In this document: positions 25,478 through 33,310 of the stretch, in pieces | Numbering within the stretch: the stretch's first letter is position 1 | Layout of the letters: each line of letters begins with the position of its first letter | Origin: Chryseobacterium bernardetii | GTDB lineage: Bacteria; Bacteroidota; Bacteroidia; Flavobacteriales; Weeksellaceae | Assembly (NCBI RefSeq): GCF_003815975.1 | Contig: NZ_CP033932.1 | Location: forward strand, 5,127,501-5,191,500 | DNA length: 64,000 nucleotides | Reading direction: 5' to 3' | Translations under genes and position numbers: made by a program | Notes under the pieces: model-generated | What the model was told of the DNA's origin: nothing | The model's input: the letters and a program-made list of their open reading frames with translations, nothing else | The model's database searches: none

Positions 25478-26263
25478 ATGATTTTAGGAGTCTACTGGTA
25501 CTTTAAATTTCCTGAAAATTTATATCATTTCAAGTTTTTTAAATTTTTCGAAGGATATGGCGGACATGCAGATAATGAAGCTGAACTGGTTGCAAGAGTT
25601 CAGGTTGGCAATACAGAAAATTTTATTGCAAAACTGGAAGAGCTGAAATCCCGGTTTAAAGAAGCATTTTTGTTTCTTAATATCAATGAGAATCAACTCA
25701 TCATTAATATTGGAGGACATACCCTTTTTGATTTTTATTTTCAGTTTGCTCTTGAAATAGAAGAATTATTGATTCGTGAAAATGCCATCATATTAGATTC
25801 AGATGTGCCATTTAAGTCATTTTCTACTAAAATTTATCATCCTGAAAGAGAAAATTTCGGAAATATTGAACACCGCTTTCTACAGATTATAGGGTCAGAT
25901 TTTAAAAAAAATAATGCTGAAAACCTTTCCATTAGAATCGACTGTAACCTGCCATTAGCAGATAAAAGATTCTTCATTAATGCTTTAAGCTCTATCTGCC
26001 GGGAAGAAAATATCAATGTATTCTATTATATAGATCATGATTTCAGCCACCATTGTAATCTCATGCTTTTCTTCACGAACGGCCGTCAGAAAAAAGATTC
26101 AATTCAAACAGTCAATATCAATTCATTTGGAAGCAAAATAAGGCTACTTACACAAAAATATCCGGTCCATTTCGGTCACCTGGAGGGTATAAAACATTAT
26201 CCCCAAAACGGCCCTCACATTGAGCTGATGGTAGATGAAGAATATATTTTAAACAAAAAATAA
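25478..26263 (+). CDS. Protein of unknown function
   Basis: 261 residues, soluble, no signal peptide or membrane segment, not recognised. Mixed alpha/beta, rich in aromatic residues. Notable stretches: MILGVYWYFKFPENLYHF start, INIGGHTLFDFYF, a His-rich YYIDHDFSHHC, and a C-terminal HFGHLEGIKHYPQNGPHIEL. A -7-like TAAATTTG (25440-25447) lies 30 bases upstream. Divergent from pafA, upstream of a VOC protein. Confidence 0.7.
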   Translation: MILGVYWYFKFPENLYHFKFFKFFEGYGGHADNEAELVARVQVGNTENFIAKLEELKSRFKEAFLFLNINENQLIINIGGHTLFDFYFQFALEIEELLIRENAIILDSDVPFKSFSTKIYHPERENFGNIEHRFLQIIGSDFKKNNAENLSIRIDCNLPLADKRFFINALSSICREENINVFYYIDHDFSHHCNLMLFFTNGRQKKDSIQTVNINSFGSKIRLLTQKYPVHFGHLEGIKHYPQNGPHIELMVDEEYILNKK

Positions 26264-26302
26264 AACAATTCAAATTCGAAAAATATCCCTAAATATAATA
26301 AT

Positions 26303-26695
26303 ATGATTAAATTTAAATATGTTATTCTGTATGTAGAAAATGTAGAATCCTCAATGAATTTCTACAAAAATACTTTTAATGCCGAGATTAAATTCATCAC
26401 CCCTGATAAAGATTATGGAGAACTGATCACAGGAGAAACCACATTGTCTTTTGCATCTGTTGAATTAGCCGGCTCCAATATTAAAAAAGGATTTTTACTT
26501 TCAAAAACTGAAGAAAAGCCTTTTGGGATTGAGCTTGGATTTGTGACAGACGATGTAGAAACTTTGGTGGAAAAAGCAGTAAAAAACGGTGCTGTTCTAT
26601 ATGAAGAGATTGCTGTGAAACCTTGGGGACAAAAGACCGCTTACATTAAAGATCCTGACAATTACCTTGTAGAAATCTGTACTGAAGTTCAATAA
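26303..26695 (+). CDS. VOC-family (glyoxalase/bleomycin-resistance-like) protein
   Basis: 130 residues. Two beta-alpha-beta-beta-beta modules: KFKYVILYVENVESSMNFYKNTFNAEI and IELGFVTDDVETLVEKAVKNGA, ending WGQKTAYIKDPDNYLVEICTE with the metal-ligand Glu. Members are metal-dependent lyases, dioxygenases or drug-binding proteins; the sequence does not decide. It is 12 bases from the next acetyltransferase, likely cotranscribed. Confidence 0.85.
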   Translation: MIKFKYVILYVENVESSMNFYKNTFNAEIKFITPDKDYGELITGETTLSFASVELAGSNIKKGFLLSKTEEKPFGIELGFVTDDVETLVEKAVKNGAVLYEEIAVKPWGQKTAYIKDPDNYLVEICTEVQ

Positions 26696-26707
26696 AAATA
26701 TTCTTTC

Positions 26708-27244
26708 GTGGAAATAAAAAAAATACAACAGCTAACTTCCGACTCTAGTCTGAACTGGGGAAATAATGGATATTCTACAGATATTATTTACTCTGTTTCT
26801 TCAATTGAATTCGCAGGTGCCTTTGAATTTACTCTGAAGGAGAAAAAGCTATCCTACTCTAAAGTTTGGGAAACAGGTTCCGATGATATTGGTGAGCTTA
26901 ATACCATCATTGAAAAAGGTAACTCTTTCGGAGCTTTTGTAGATGATAATCTTCAGGGATGGATCATCTGTGACCATAGAACATGGAATAACAGTTTCTA
27001 TATTGAAAATATCCTGGTTAATGAAAAATACCGAAGACACGGGCTGGGAATTATGCTCATTAAAAATGCGGTCAAAGAAGCCAGAAAACTGAACTGCCGG
27101 GTTATTGAACTTGAAACCCAGAATACGAACTATCCTGCCATACAATTTTACAGAAGAATGGGCTTCAATATCACCGGAGTGAATACACGGCTATATGATA
27201 ATTCCGAAGAAATTGCTCTTTTTATGACGCTGGATATAGAATAA
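26708..27244 (+). CDS. GNAT acetyltransferase resembling streptothricin acetyltransferase
   Basis: 178 residues from a GTG start, 12 bases after the VOC stop; no ATG is available nearby. The GNAT core IENILVNEKYRRHGLGIMLI carries the acetyl-CoA loop RRHGLG. It is followed by IELETQNTNYPAIQFYRRMGF and TRLYDNSEEIALFMTLDI, which resemble the Sat/SatA streptothricin acetyltransferases. Antibiotic modification is possible but unproven; general GNAT activity is the safe call. Confidence 0.8.
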   Translation: MEIKKIQQLTSDSSLNWGNNGYSTDIIYSVSSIEFAGAFEFTLKEKKLSYSKVWETGSDDIGELNTIIEKGNSFGAFVDDNLQGWIICDHRTWNNSFYIENILVNEKYRRHGLGIMLIKNAVKEARKLNCRVIELETQNTNYPAIQFYRRMGFNITGVNTRLYDNSEEIALFMTLDIE

Positions 27245-27249
27245 ATGAT

Positions 27250-27294
27250 AAAAGCGGGCTTCCTTCAACAACCTTCAGGATAAAAACCCGCTTT
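27250..27294. terminator. Bidirectional terminator between convergent genes
   Basis: Stem AAAGCGGG / CCCGCTTT with flanking A and T runs, 26-base loop, between the acetyltransferase (plus) and the M28 peptidase (minus). Confidence 0.65.
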
Positions 27295-27319
27295 ATTGAT
27301 GTTTGAATTGTCATTCTTT

Positions 27320-28660
27320 TTATTTGATTGCTGGTAAAACGATCAGGCTTTCATTTCCTGAAGTGTTTACAGCTTGTACGGCAAAGAAATAGTTGTCTTT
27401 AGAATAAGGCAGCCTAATCGAAGTTTCTTTGGTAAATATTTTTTTCTGCCATACAGAAGCATCGGTTTCACGCATTAATACATAATATCCCGTTATTTCT
27501 CCAGATTTAGGTTTTTCCCAGGAAAGATCTGTAAAATTGGTAAGATTACTGACTTCTATTTTCACATTTTCTGGTTTTGAAGGGGACTTTGCAAGGTTGG
27601 TTAAAACTGCAATATTTACCTCTACATTCTTTTTAAAATATTCAAAATCTATAAATTCCGGTAAATCTCCATATTGTACTCCATTTTCTTTTCTGATATC
27701 CTGATGCTGATGGTTGAAATTTTCGTTGAATTCCGTTAGCCGTACTGCAGAAAAGCCTTTTTCAACAAACGGAGTATGATCTCCACCTCTCAGGAACCGG
27801 TCATTTCTATAAATCAATTTAACCTGTAGATTATCAACATACCGCTCCCCTATTTCTTTAATATATCTTGCCAGCTGCCTTGGCTCTCCATCATTTTCCA
27901 GCCCGAATTTTCTGATATTCTGAGCTTTTTTATCCAGTTCATATTGAGGCAGACCTTCAGAAAAGACTCTCAACTGATGGGTATTAATCAGATTCGTATC
28001 ACTGCTGAGATTATTGGAGATCATGTCATTATTCAGCAAGGCTTCCAGTTGCCAGCCTTCATTGGCGGCTTTTTCAGCCAGCATTCTGGATCCCAGCAAT
28101 CCTTGTTCTTCTCCGGAAAAAGCAACCAATACAATACTTGCCGGGAATTTAGATCTGCTCAATATTCTTGCACTTTCAATCAATGCAGCCACTCCGCTCC
28201 CGTCATCATTGGCTCCCGGAGCGTTATCTTTGAAATTCATCACATCACTTACTCTAGAATCCAGATGTCCGCTCATCATAAAAAGCCTTTTATCATTAGG
28301 ATTTGTTCCATGAATAATGGCAATAGCATTTCCTAAATCGGTAACACGGTCAATTCGTTTTCCATCCGGCTGAATGGTTTGATTCTGAAGAAAAACCTCC
28401 ATTCTTCCGCCCGCATTTTTAGCATAATCATTGAACTTTTTCAGCACCCATTTTCTTGCGGCACCTATACCTCTTTTGGGATCTGTGGTAGAACTCATAG
28501 TATGTCTGGTTCCAAAGCTCACCAGGGAGTTGATGTGACTTTTCAAAGAATCCGTACTTACCTGTGAAACATAATTGATGATTTCCGGATCGCGATGAAC
28601 TGTTTGCTGGGCATGAAATACAGCGGGGATAAAAAACAAAGCGAAGAGTATTTTTTTCAT
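27320..28660 (-). CDS. Secreted M28-family metallopeptidase with C-terminal fibronectin III domain
   Basis: 446 residues: signal peptide (MKKILFALFFIPAVFHAQ), then the M28 catalytic domain with its co-catalytic zinc site (MSGHLDSR; GANDDGSGVAAL; SGEEQGLLGS with the catalytic Glu pair; LNNDMISN; GGDHTPFVEKG). The last about 90 residues (KPENVKIEVSNLTNFTDLSW... YYVLMRETD) form an FN3-like domain. Aminopeptidase or carboxypeptidase acting outside the cytoplasm. No T9SS C-terminal domain seen, so probably periplasmic or outer-membrane bound. Confidence 0.9.
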   Translation of the reverse strand: MKKILFALFFIPAVFHAQQTVHRDPEIINYVSQVSTDSLKSHINSLVSFGTRHTMSSTTDPKRGIGAARKWVLKKFNDYAKNAGGRMEVFLQNQTIQPDGKRIDRVTDLGNAIAIIHGTNPNDKRLFMMSGHLDSRVSDVMNFKDNAPGANDDGSGVAALIESARILSRSKFPASIVLVAFSGEEQGLLGSRMLAEKAANEGWQLEALLNNDMISNNLSSDTNLINTHQLRVFSEGLPQYELDKKAQNIRKFGLENDGEPRQLARYIKEIGERYVDNLQVKLIYRNDRFLRGGDHTPFVEKGFSAVRLTEFNENFNHQHQDIRKENGVQYGDLPEFIDFEYFKKNVEVNIAVLTNLAKSPSKPENVKIEVSNLTNFTDLSWEKPKSGEITGYYVLMRETDASVWQKKIFTKETSIRLPYSKDNYFFAVQAVNTSGNESLIVLPAIK

Positions 28661-28793
28661 AATGGAGCAATCTATTAATCTTTTACAATTTATTTGTCAT
28701 TAAATAAAATTACAAAAAAGAAAACAGACTTTATTAACTATAATATTTCCGTGAAAATTTCAGTATTTTCGTGAAAAAATAACCTTACATCAG

Positions 28794-29339
28794 ATGGATA
28801 CAAAGAAAAATGTTCTGGAAAAAATGTCTGACCGAGAACTTGAGCAATACATACAACCTAACAGTAAATTCGTTCCTCAAGCTATACAATATGCTTATGA
28901 AATACTACAATCAAGAGGAAGAACATTTACAAATGAAGAACAAGATCGTATTCATTCCCTTATTTCTAACGTTGAGTTTAACGATACAATAATACATCCC
29001 AACCATACAAAAGCGTCCAATCTTATCTACCTGTCAGGAGCAATAGGAATTGCCGGTTTAATCTGGACATCAGAACAGTTAAATTCAGGTTTGGCAATCT
29101 TCATTTCAGTAGCGGTCATTGCTTTTGTTTTTGGAACTGGTTATATGATTGGGAAGGGAAATACAGTGGCTAAATATCTGTTCCTTTTTCTTTTTGCAAT
29201 CGGCATCCTTGGAATACCTATAATAATAGCACATTTAAGTACTGATCCTATTCTCGCAATCATAAACGTTTTACAACTCATTCTTCAAACATGGGGTGCT
29301 GTACTTCTTTTAAAAATTCCCAAGAATAAAAAAATATAG
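28794..29339 (+). CDS. Membrane protein, unknown
   Basis: 181 residues. Soluble N-terminal part (1-75; ends of helices such as LEKMSDRELEQYIQPN), then four hydrophobic helices (about 76-95, 100-120, 124-145, 150-172). Not recognised. It is 9 bases upstream of a Crp/Fnr-type regulator gene, so likely cotranscribed. Confidence 0.7.
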   Translation: MDTKKNVLEKMSDRELEQYIQPNSKFVPQAIQYAYEILQSRGRTFTNEEQDRIHSLISNVEFNDTIIHPNHTKASNLIYLSGAIGIAGLIWTSEQLNSGLAIFISVAVIAFVFGTGYMIGKGNTVAKYLFLFLFAIGILGIPIIIAHLSTDPILAIINVLQLILQTWGAVLLLKIPKNKKI

Positions 29340-29348
29340 ACGTTTTAT

Positions 29349-29921
29349 ATGGAAAACCTCCTAAAATACATCCGTTCTCTTACTCCATTTTCAGATGAAA
29401 GCTGGACATTACTCCAACCTGCTCTCTCTGAAAAACAATACAAAAAGAATGAGTTAATACTGAAGGAGGGTGAAGTATGCCAATCTTTATTTTATATTGA
29501 TAAAGGATATTGCAGGTCTTATTATGAAATAGACGGTGTGGCAAAAAACACCAGTTTTTTCTTTGAAAATGAAATTGCAACCAATATCAGCAGTTTCGGA
29601 AGTGGAAAGCCTTCAGAATCCAATATAGCTGCCTGTGAAAATTTACAAGTTGTGATTTTTGATAAAGAAAAACTGTTTACAATTGCAAAGCAGCACATCG
29701 AAATAGAATCATTAGGACGACACTGTATCCGTCAGTTTGCGACTAAGCAGGAGGAGTTTTCCAATTTGTTCAAATTGTATTCAGCTCAGGAAAGACTGGA
29801 ATATATTGAAAAAAAATATCCTGAAATTTTACAAAGGGTTTCTCTTACCCAACTGGCATCATTTCTTGGAGTGGCAAGGGAAACATTAAGCAGGATCAGA
29901 AAACGTAGAATTTCCAAATAA
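29349..29921 (+). CDS. Crp/Fnr-family transcription regulator
   Basis: 190 residues. N-terminal cyclic-nucleotide-binding-like barrel (YKKNELILKEGEVCQSLFYIDKGYCRSYYE), a dimer helix, and a short C-terminal winged HTH (VSLTQLASFLGVARETLSRIRKRR). It lacks the Cys cluster of Fnr and the clear cAMP-binding RSA signature, so its signal is unknown. Typical of the many stand-alone Bacteroidota members of this family. Confidence 0.88.
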   Translation: MENLLKYIRSLTPFSDESWTLLQPALSEKQYKKNELILKEGEVCQSLFYIDKGYCRSYYEIDGVAKNTSFFFENEIATNISSFGSGKPSESNIAACENLQVVIFDKEKLFTIAKQHIEIESLGRHCIRQFATKQEEFSNLFKLYSAQERLEYIEKKYPEILQRVSLTQLASFLGVARETLSRIRKRRISK

Positions 29922-29956
29922 TTAGATTTTATATTATCACACTAAACTAAAAAAAA

Positions 29957-30508
29957 ATGAAAACATTGATCTGGCAGGGAATTGCTTTTCAGTCACTGGA
30001 ATATTTCAGCCTTAAAGAAAATGATAAAGATATTCAGGTAACATCAAAAATTATCGGCTGCTATGAAAGCAAAATATATACTGTAGCATATCAGCTAACT
30101 ATTGATCCTGATTGGAATATTCGGGGATTTACGATTGAATCTGAGATCAACACCATTAAAAACATACTCACAGGTAAGAAATATGAGAATGAATGGGAAA
30201 TCAACAATGTGATTAATCCTGATTTTAGAGATTTTAGCTTCATTGATATTTCTTTAACCCCTTTCACTAATACTTTACCTATTAACAACCTAAAACTGGC
30301 TGAAAATGATACACGGGAAATTAAAGTTATTTATATTGACATTCTGAATAATCTGATAAAACCCGTAGCTCAGCAATACACCAAAATTGCTCCTTACATT
30401 TATCATTATGATAATCTGCAAACCGATTTCAAATCGGATATTTTAGTAGACGGGAATGGGTTGGTTGTGAATTATCCTCAACTATTTGATAAAATAGCTG
30501 AAATTTAA
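29957..30508 (+). CDS. Putative glycolipid-binding domain protein (PF06475-like)
   Basis: 183 residues, cytoplasmic. Begins MKTLIWQGIAFQSLEYFSL, the usual 'W.g....sle.' start of this family, followed by VAYQLTIDPDWNIRGFTIES, then INNVINPDFRDFSFIDISLTPFTNTLPIN in two parts, YIDILNNLIKPVAQQYT, and a closing DILVDGNGLVVNYPQLF. All members share this order; the glycolipid-binding label comes from a structural guess. Follows the Crp-like gene by 35 bases. Confidence 0.8.
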   Translation: MKTLIWQGIAFQSLEYFSLKENDKDIQVTSKIIGCYESKIYTVAYQLTIDPDWNIRGFTIESEINTIKNILTGKKYENEWEINNVINPDFRDFSFIDISLTPFTNTLPINNLKLAENDTREIKVIYIDILNNLIKPVAQQYTKIAPYIYHYDNLQTDFKSDILVDGNGLVVNYPQLFDKIAEI

Positions 30509-30554
30509 AATATAGCCTGTTCAACATTAATTTCTTCATCCTTCTTCATTTTTT

Positions 30555-30562
30555 TATCTTTG
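30555..30562 (+). promoter_or_regulatory. -7 promoter element for the 30583 gene
   Basis: TATCTTTG, 20 bases before the ATG at 30583; a -33 TTTG is not obvious. Confidence 0.4.
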
Positions 30563-30582
30563 AATAAACATCAACAATTACT

Positions 30583-30846
30583 ATGACTATTGCTGAAATA
30601 AAAAAAGCGGCTCTTAGTTCTAAAATACTGAACAAACAAGAACTGAGTGATAAGATAAGAGAATTAAAAGACAGTGGCGTTTCATATCTCGGGTGTTTTG
30701 CTTTTACTCAGCATAATCAACAAATTTCCACTTTAGAAGCCAAAAATCTCACCTTGGAACTTGAGGCATTCACAGATGAAGAAAAAGCTGAGTACAATGG
30801 GTATCACAATTTGATGCTGGAAGATTTTAAAGAAGAAGAAAACTAA
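30583..30846 (+). CDS. Small soluble protein, unknown
   Basis: 87 residues, helical, charged, no signal. Notable: IRELKDSGVSYLGCFAFTQHNQQ. Not recognised. Six bases upstream of the DUF1963 gene, in a probable two-gene operon with its own -7 element. Might be a partner of the DUF1963 protein. Confidence 0.7.
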   Translation: MTIAEIKKAALSSKILNKQELSDKIRELKDSGVSYLGCFAFTQHNQQISTLEAKNLTLELEAFTDEEKAEYNGYHNLMLEDFKEEEN

Positions 30847-30852
30847 CACCTT

Positions 30853-31584
30853 ATGACAAAAATAGATCTAAGAATCCAGGAAATTAAAGATCAAATAGAA
30901 AGACCTGCAACAGAATTTTTCACCGGTGGATTCAGACCTCTGAATGTTTTGGGAGAATCATGGATCGGACGCGTATTTACGTATGCTGAAGATGAAGAAA
31001 TTCCTTTGGATAAAAATGGAGATCCGATGATGCCACTTATCCAGTTTTATCTTCCCAACCAGCCTTTTGTACCCGAACTGATAAAAGATAAAAAATTAAT
31101 AACAGTATTTATCTCTCAGGATTTTCCGGAAACTTTTGAAAAAATGGGTGACAATTGGCTCATCAGGGAATACAATAATCTTGAAGATATTGTCATTAAA
31201 GATTTACAAAGTCCTGTTTCTTATTTAAAACCATTCCCACTGCGCTCTCAGCTATACACTAACGACGCACCTTTATGGGATGGCGGCGGAATTGAAGATA
31301 TAGATTATAATTTGATTTCTGAAATTGTCAAACTTGAAAGAGAAGGACATTTCGACAGCTATTTTCAAATTATTAAGCATTGTTACAGCACTAAACTGGG
31401 TGGTTATCCCTCATTCTGCCAACCGGGTATCGGATTTAAGGACAGTTTTGGAAAAGGTTTTGAATTTGTTTTCCAGGTTTCTTCAGATGGCAAGGCTAAT
31501 TTGAATGTGATTGACAGTGGCAGTTTTATGTTTGCCAAGAATAAAGAGACCGGAGAATGGAGCTTGTATTATGATTTTTATTAA
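30853..31584 (+). CDS. DUF1963 (YwqG-like) protein
   Basis: 243 residues, cytoplasmic. DUF1963 features: PLIQFYLPNQPFVPELIKDK, then the C-terminal KLGGYPSFCQPGIGF (the conserved 'lgGyP...Q' strand), FEFVFQVSSD, and a final DSGSFMFAKNKETGEWSLYYDFY-like strand. Family of unknown function, often in variable neighbourhoods near toxin-immunity loci. Confidence 0.85.
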   Translation: MTKIDLRIQEIKDQIERPATEFFTGGFRPLNVLGESWIGRVFTYAEDEEIPLDKNGDPMMPLIQFYLPNQPFVPELIKDKKLITVFISQDFPETFEKMGDNWLIREYNNLEDIVIKDLQSPVSYLKPFPLRSQLYTNDAPLWDGGGIEDIDYNLISEIVKLEREGHFDSYFQIIKHCYSTKLGGYPSFCQPGIGFKDSFGKGFEFVFQVSSDGKANLNVIDSGSFMFAKNKETGEWSLYYDFY

Positions 31585-31646
31585 AATGAGACTGGAAGTT
31601 ACAGTTGGGGGAAAGTCACTAATCCACCTCTTTCAAACGAAATAAA

Positions 31647-31672
31647 AAACCCGCGCCTCCTGACGCGGGTTT
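31647..31672 (-). terminator. Terminator of mdh
   Basis: Stem AAACCCGCG / CGCGGGTTT; on the minus strand it runs into TTTTTTATTT, 20 bases past the mdh stop. Confidence 0.85.
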
Positions 31673-31692
31673 CCTATATAAAATTCAATATA

Positions 31693-32619
31693 TTAGAATT
31701 TAAGATCTCCATTCACTTCTCTTACTGCATTAGCAGCTTCAGCGAATTTCAATTGCTCTTCAGCAGTCAGCGTTACGTTTACAATTGATTCTACTCCGTT
31801 TGCTCCGATGATGGCAGGAACACCCAGGCAGATATCATTTTGACCGTATTCACCTTCAAGCATTAATGAACAAGGGATCATTTTCTTCTGGTCACAAGCA
31901 ATAGCCTGAACCATTACAGAAACAGCTGCACCTGGTGCATACCAGGCAGAAGTTCCTAATAGCTTAGTAAGAGTAGCACCTCCAACTTTAGTTTCTTCGA
32001 TTACATATTTTTGCTGTTCATCGTTTAAGAACTCAGTTACAGGAACACCATTTCTTGTAGCTTTGCTCAATAATGGAAGCATACCTGTATCACTGTGGGC
32101 AGCGATTACCATACCGTCTACATCAGAAATTGGAGCTTCTAATGCTTCAGCCAATCTGTATTTAAATCTTGCAGAGTCTAGCGCACCACCCATTCCGATG
32201 ATTTTGTGTTTAGGAAGACCTGAAGTTTTGTGTACTAAATAAGCCATTGTATCCATTGGGTTAGAAACCACAATGATGATTACTTCCGGAGAATGTTTTA
32301 CTAAGTTTTCAGTAACGTCTTTCACGATACCTGCATTGATACCGATTAGTTCTTCTCTTGTCATTCCAGGTTTTCTAGGAATCCCTGAAGTGATTACGGC
32401 TACATGAGAACCTGCAGTTTTGCTGTAATCTCCTGTTGTTCCGGTAATTTTTGTATCGAATCCGTTAAGCGATGCTGTCTGCATCAAATCCATTGCCTTA
32501 CCTTCAGCAAACCCTTCTTTAATATCTACCAAAACTACTTCTGAACAGAAGTTCTTCATTGCGATGTATTCTGCACAGCTTGCTCCTACAGCGCCTGCAC
32601 CTACTACAGTTACTTTCAT
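31693..32619 (-). CDS. mdh: Malate dehydrogenase
   Basis: 308 residues, LDH-like MDH of the TCA cycle (malate + NAD+ to oxaloacetate + NADH). NAD-binding VVGAGAVGASCAEYIAMKN; substrate arginines in SGIPRKPGMTREEL; GALDSARFKYRLAEAL with the Asp and Arg; catalytic His in IAAHSDTGMLPL, a HSDTGM variant of the more common HGDT motif that I recall as usual in flavobacteria. Single-gene unit with its own promoter and terminator. Confidence 0.95.
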   Translation of the reverse strand: MKVTVVGAGAVGASCAEYIAMKNFCSEVVLVDIKEGFAEGKAMDLMQTASLNGFDTKITGTTGDYSKTAGSHVAVITSGIPRKPGMTREELIGINAGIVKDVTENLVKHSPEVIIIVVSNPMDTMAYLVHKTSGLPKHKIIGMGGALDSARFKYRLAEALEAPISDVDGMVIAAHSDTGMLPLLSKATRNGVPVTEFLNDEQQKYVIEETKVGGATLTKLLGTSAWYAPGAAVSVMVQAIACDQKKMIPCSLMLEGEYGQNDICLGVPAIIGANGVESIVNVTLTAEEQLKFAEAANAVREVNGDLKF

Positions 32620-32675
32620 ATTGTTACTTTTTTAATTATTTATTTGTTTAGTTACTATTTAAATTTGAAACTTCC

Positions 32676-32707
32676 CAAATTTAATAAATCCTGAAAAAAT
32701 GCGCAAT
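32676..32707 (-). promoter_or_regulatory. Promoter of mdh
   Basis: On the minus strand ATTG (32704-32707), 20 bases, TAAATTTG (32676-32683), 57 bases before the mdh ATG. The -7 fit is exact; the -33 is one base off TTTG. Confidence 0.5.
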
Positions 32708-32738
32708 TTTTCAGAAATTTTATTAGAATTAAAAGAAA

Positions 32739-33290
32739 TTAGTTGACATTCAGCAAAAAGGTATACAGCTTTTTCGCACCGGAAAGCACCTCATCATACT
32801 TCTCCTCTGCTACTTCAGTATCCAGGACCTCCTTAAAATTCTTCCACATAGGCCCTGTATTCTCCTGGTAACATCCGAAAAAGTTAAAAGTAACAGCATC
32901 AAAACCTTCCGTTTTAGAAAGCTGTTTAGCAATCACATTTCCACCCAGTGTGGAGCCTTCAATCACATACATTGCTCCCAGAGCTTCATGTTCATTTTCA
33001 AATTCAAGTTGGTGGGATGCCGGCTGGTTTTTCAAAGCAAGGCTTTCAAGATCTTTTTCTATAAGAGAAAGCTTCTTTCTTTCTGCAAGCTGAAGTTTAT
33101 CACCATACTTAGCAGAAAGGCTGCCGAATATTTTATCTTCACTGTGAAGAAGCATCAGATAATTGGTATGGATGATCTTTTTATAATCTTCTAACGTGAA
33201 GGTTTTATTAAAAATCTTTTCAGAATTAAAAAGCTTCTCCGCTGCATCGTGATAGTCTGCTGTATTTTGTTTTAGATATTCTGATACCAT
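32739..33290 (-). CDS. bphO: Heme oxygenase, biliverdin-producing (BphO)
   Basis: 183 residues, cytoplasmic. Heme ligand His14 in NTADYHDAAEKLF, and the distal helix GAMYVIEGSTLGGNVIAKQL with its flexible glycines. Opens heme to biliverdin, CO and iron. It is 20 bases downstream of the bacteriophytochrome gene on the same strand, the classic bphP-bphO arrangement, so its job is to supply the chromophore. Confidence 0.92.
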   Translation of the reverse strand: MVSEYLKQNTADYHDAAEKLFNSEKIFNKTFTLEDYKKIIHTNYLMLLHSEDKIFGSLSAKYGDKLQLAERKKLSLIEKDLESLALKNQPASHQLEFENEHEALGAMYVIEGSTLGGNVIAKQLSKTEGFDAVTFNFFGCYQENTGPMWKNFKEVLDTEVAEEKYDEVLSGAKKLYTFLLNVN

Positions 33291-33310
33291 AATAACGTTT
33301 TAAAAGTTTA

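Noticed and set aside
27944..28336. 130-codon plus-strand frame opposite the M28 peptidase
   Set aside because: Antisense shadow; the minus strand carries all zinc-ligand motifs.
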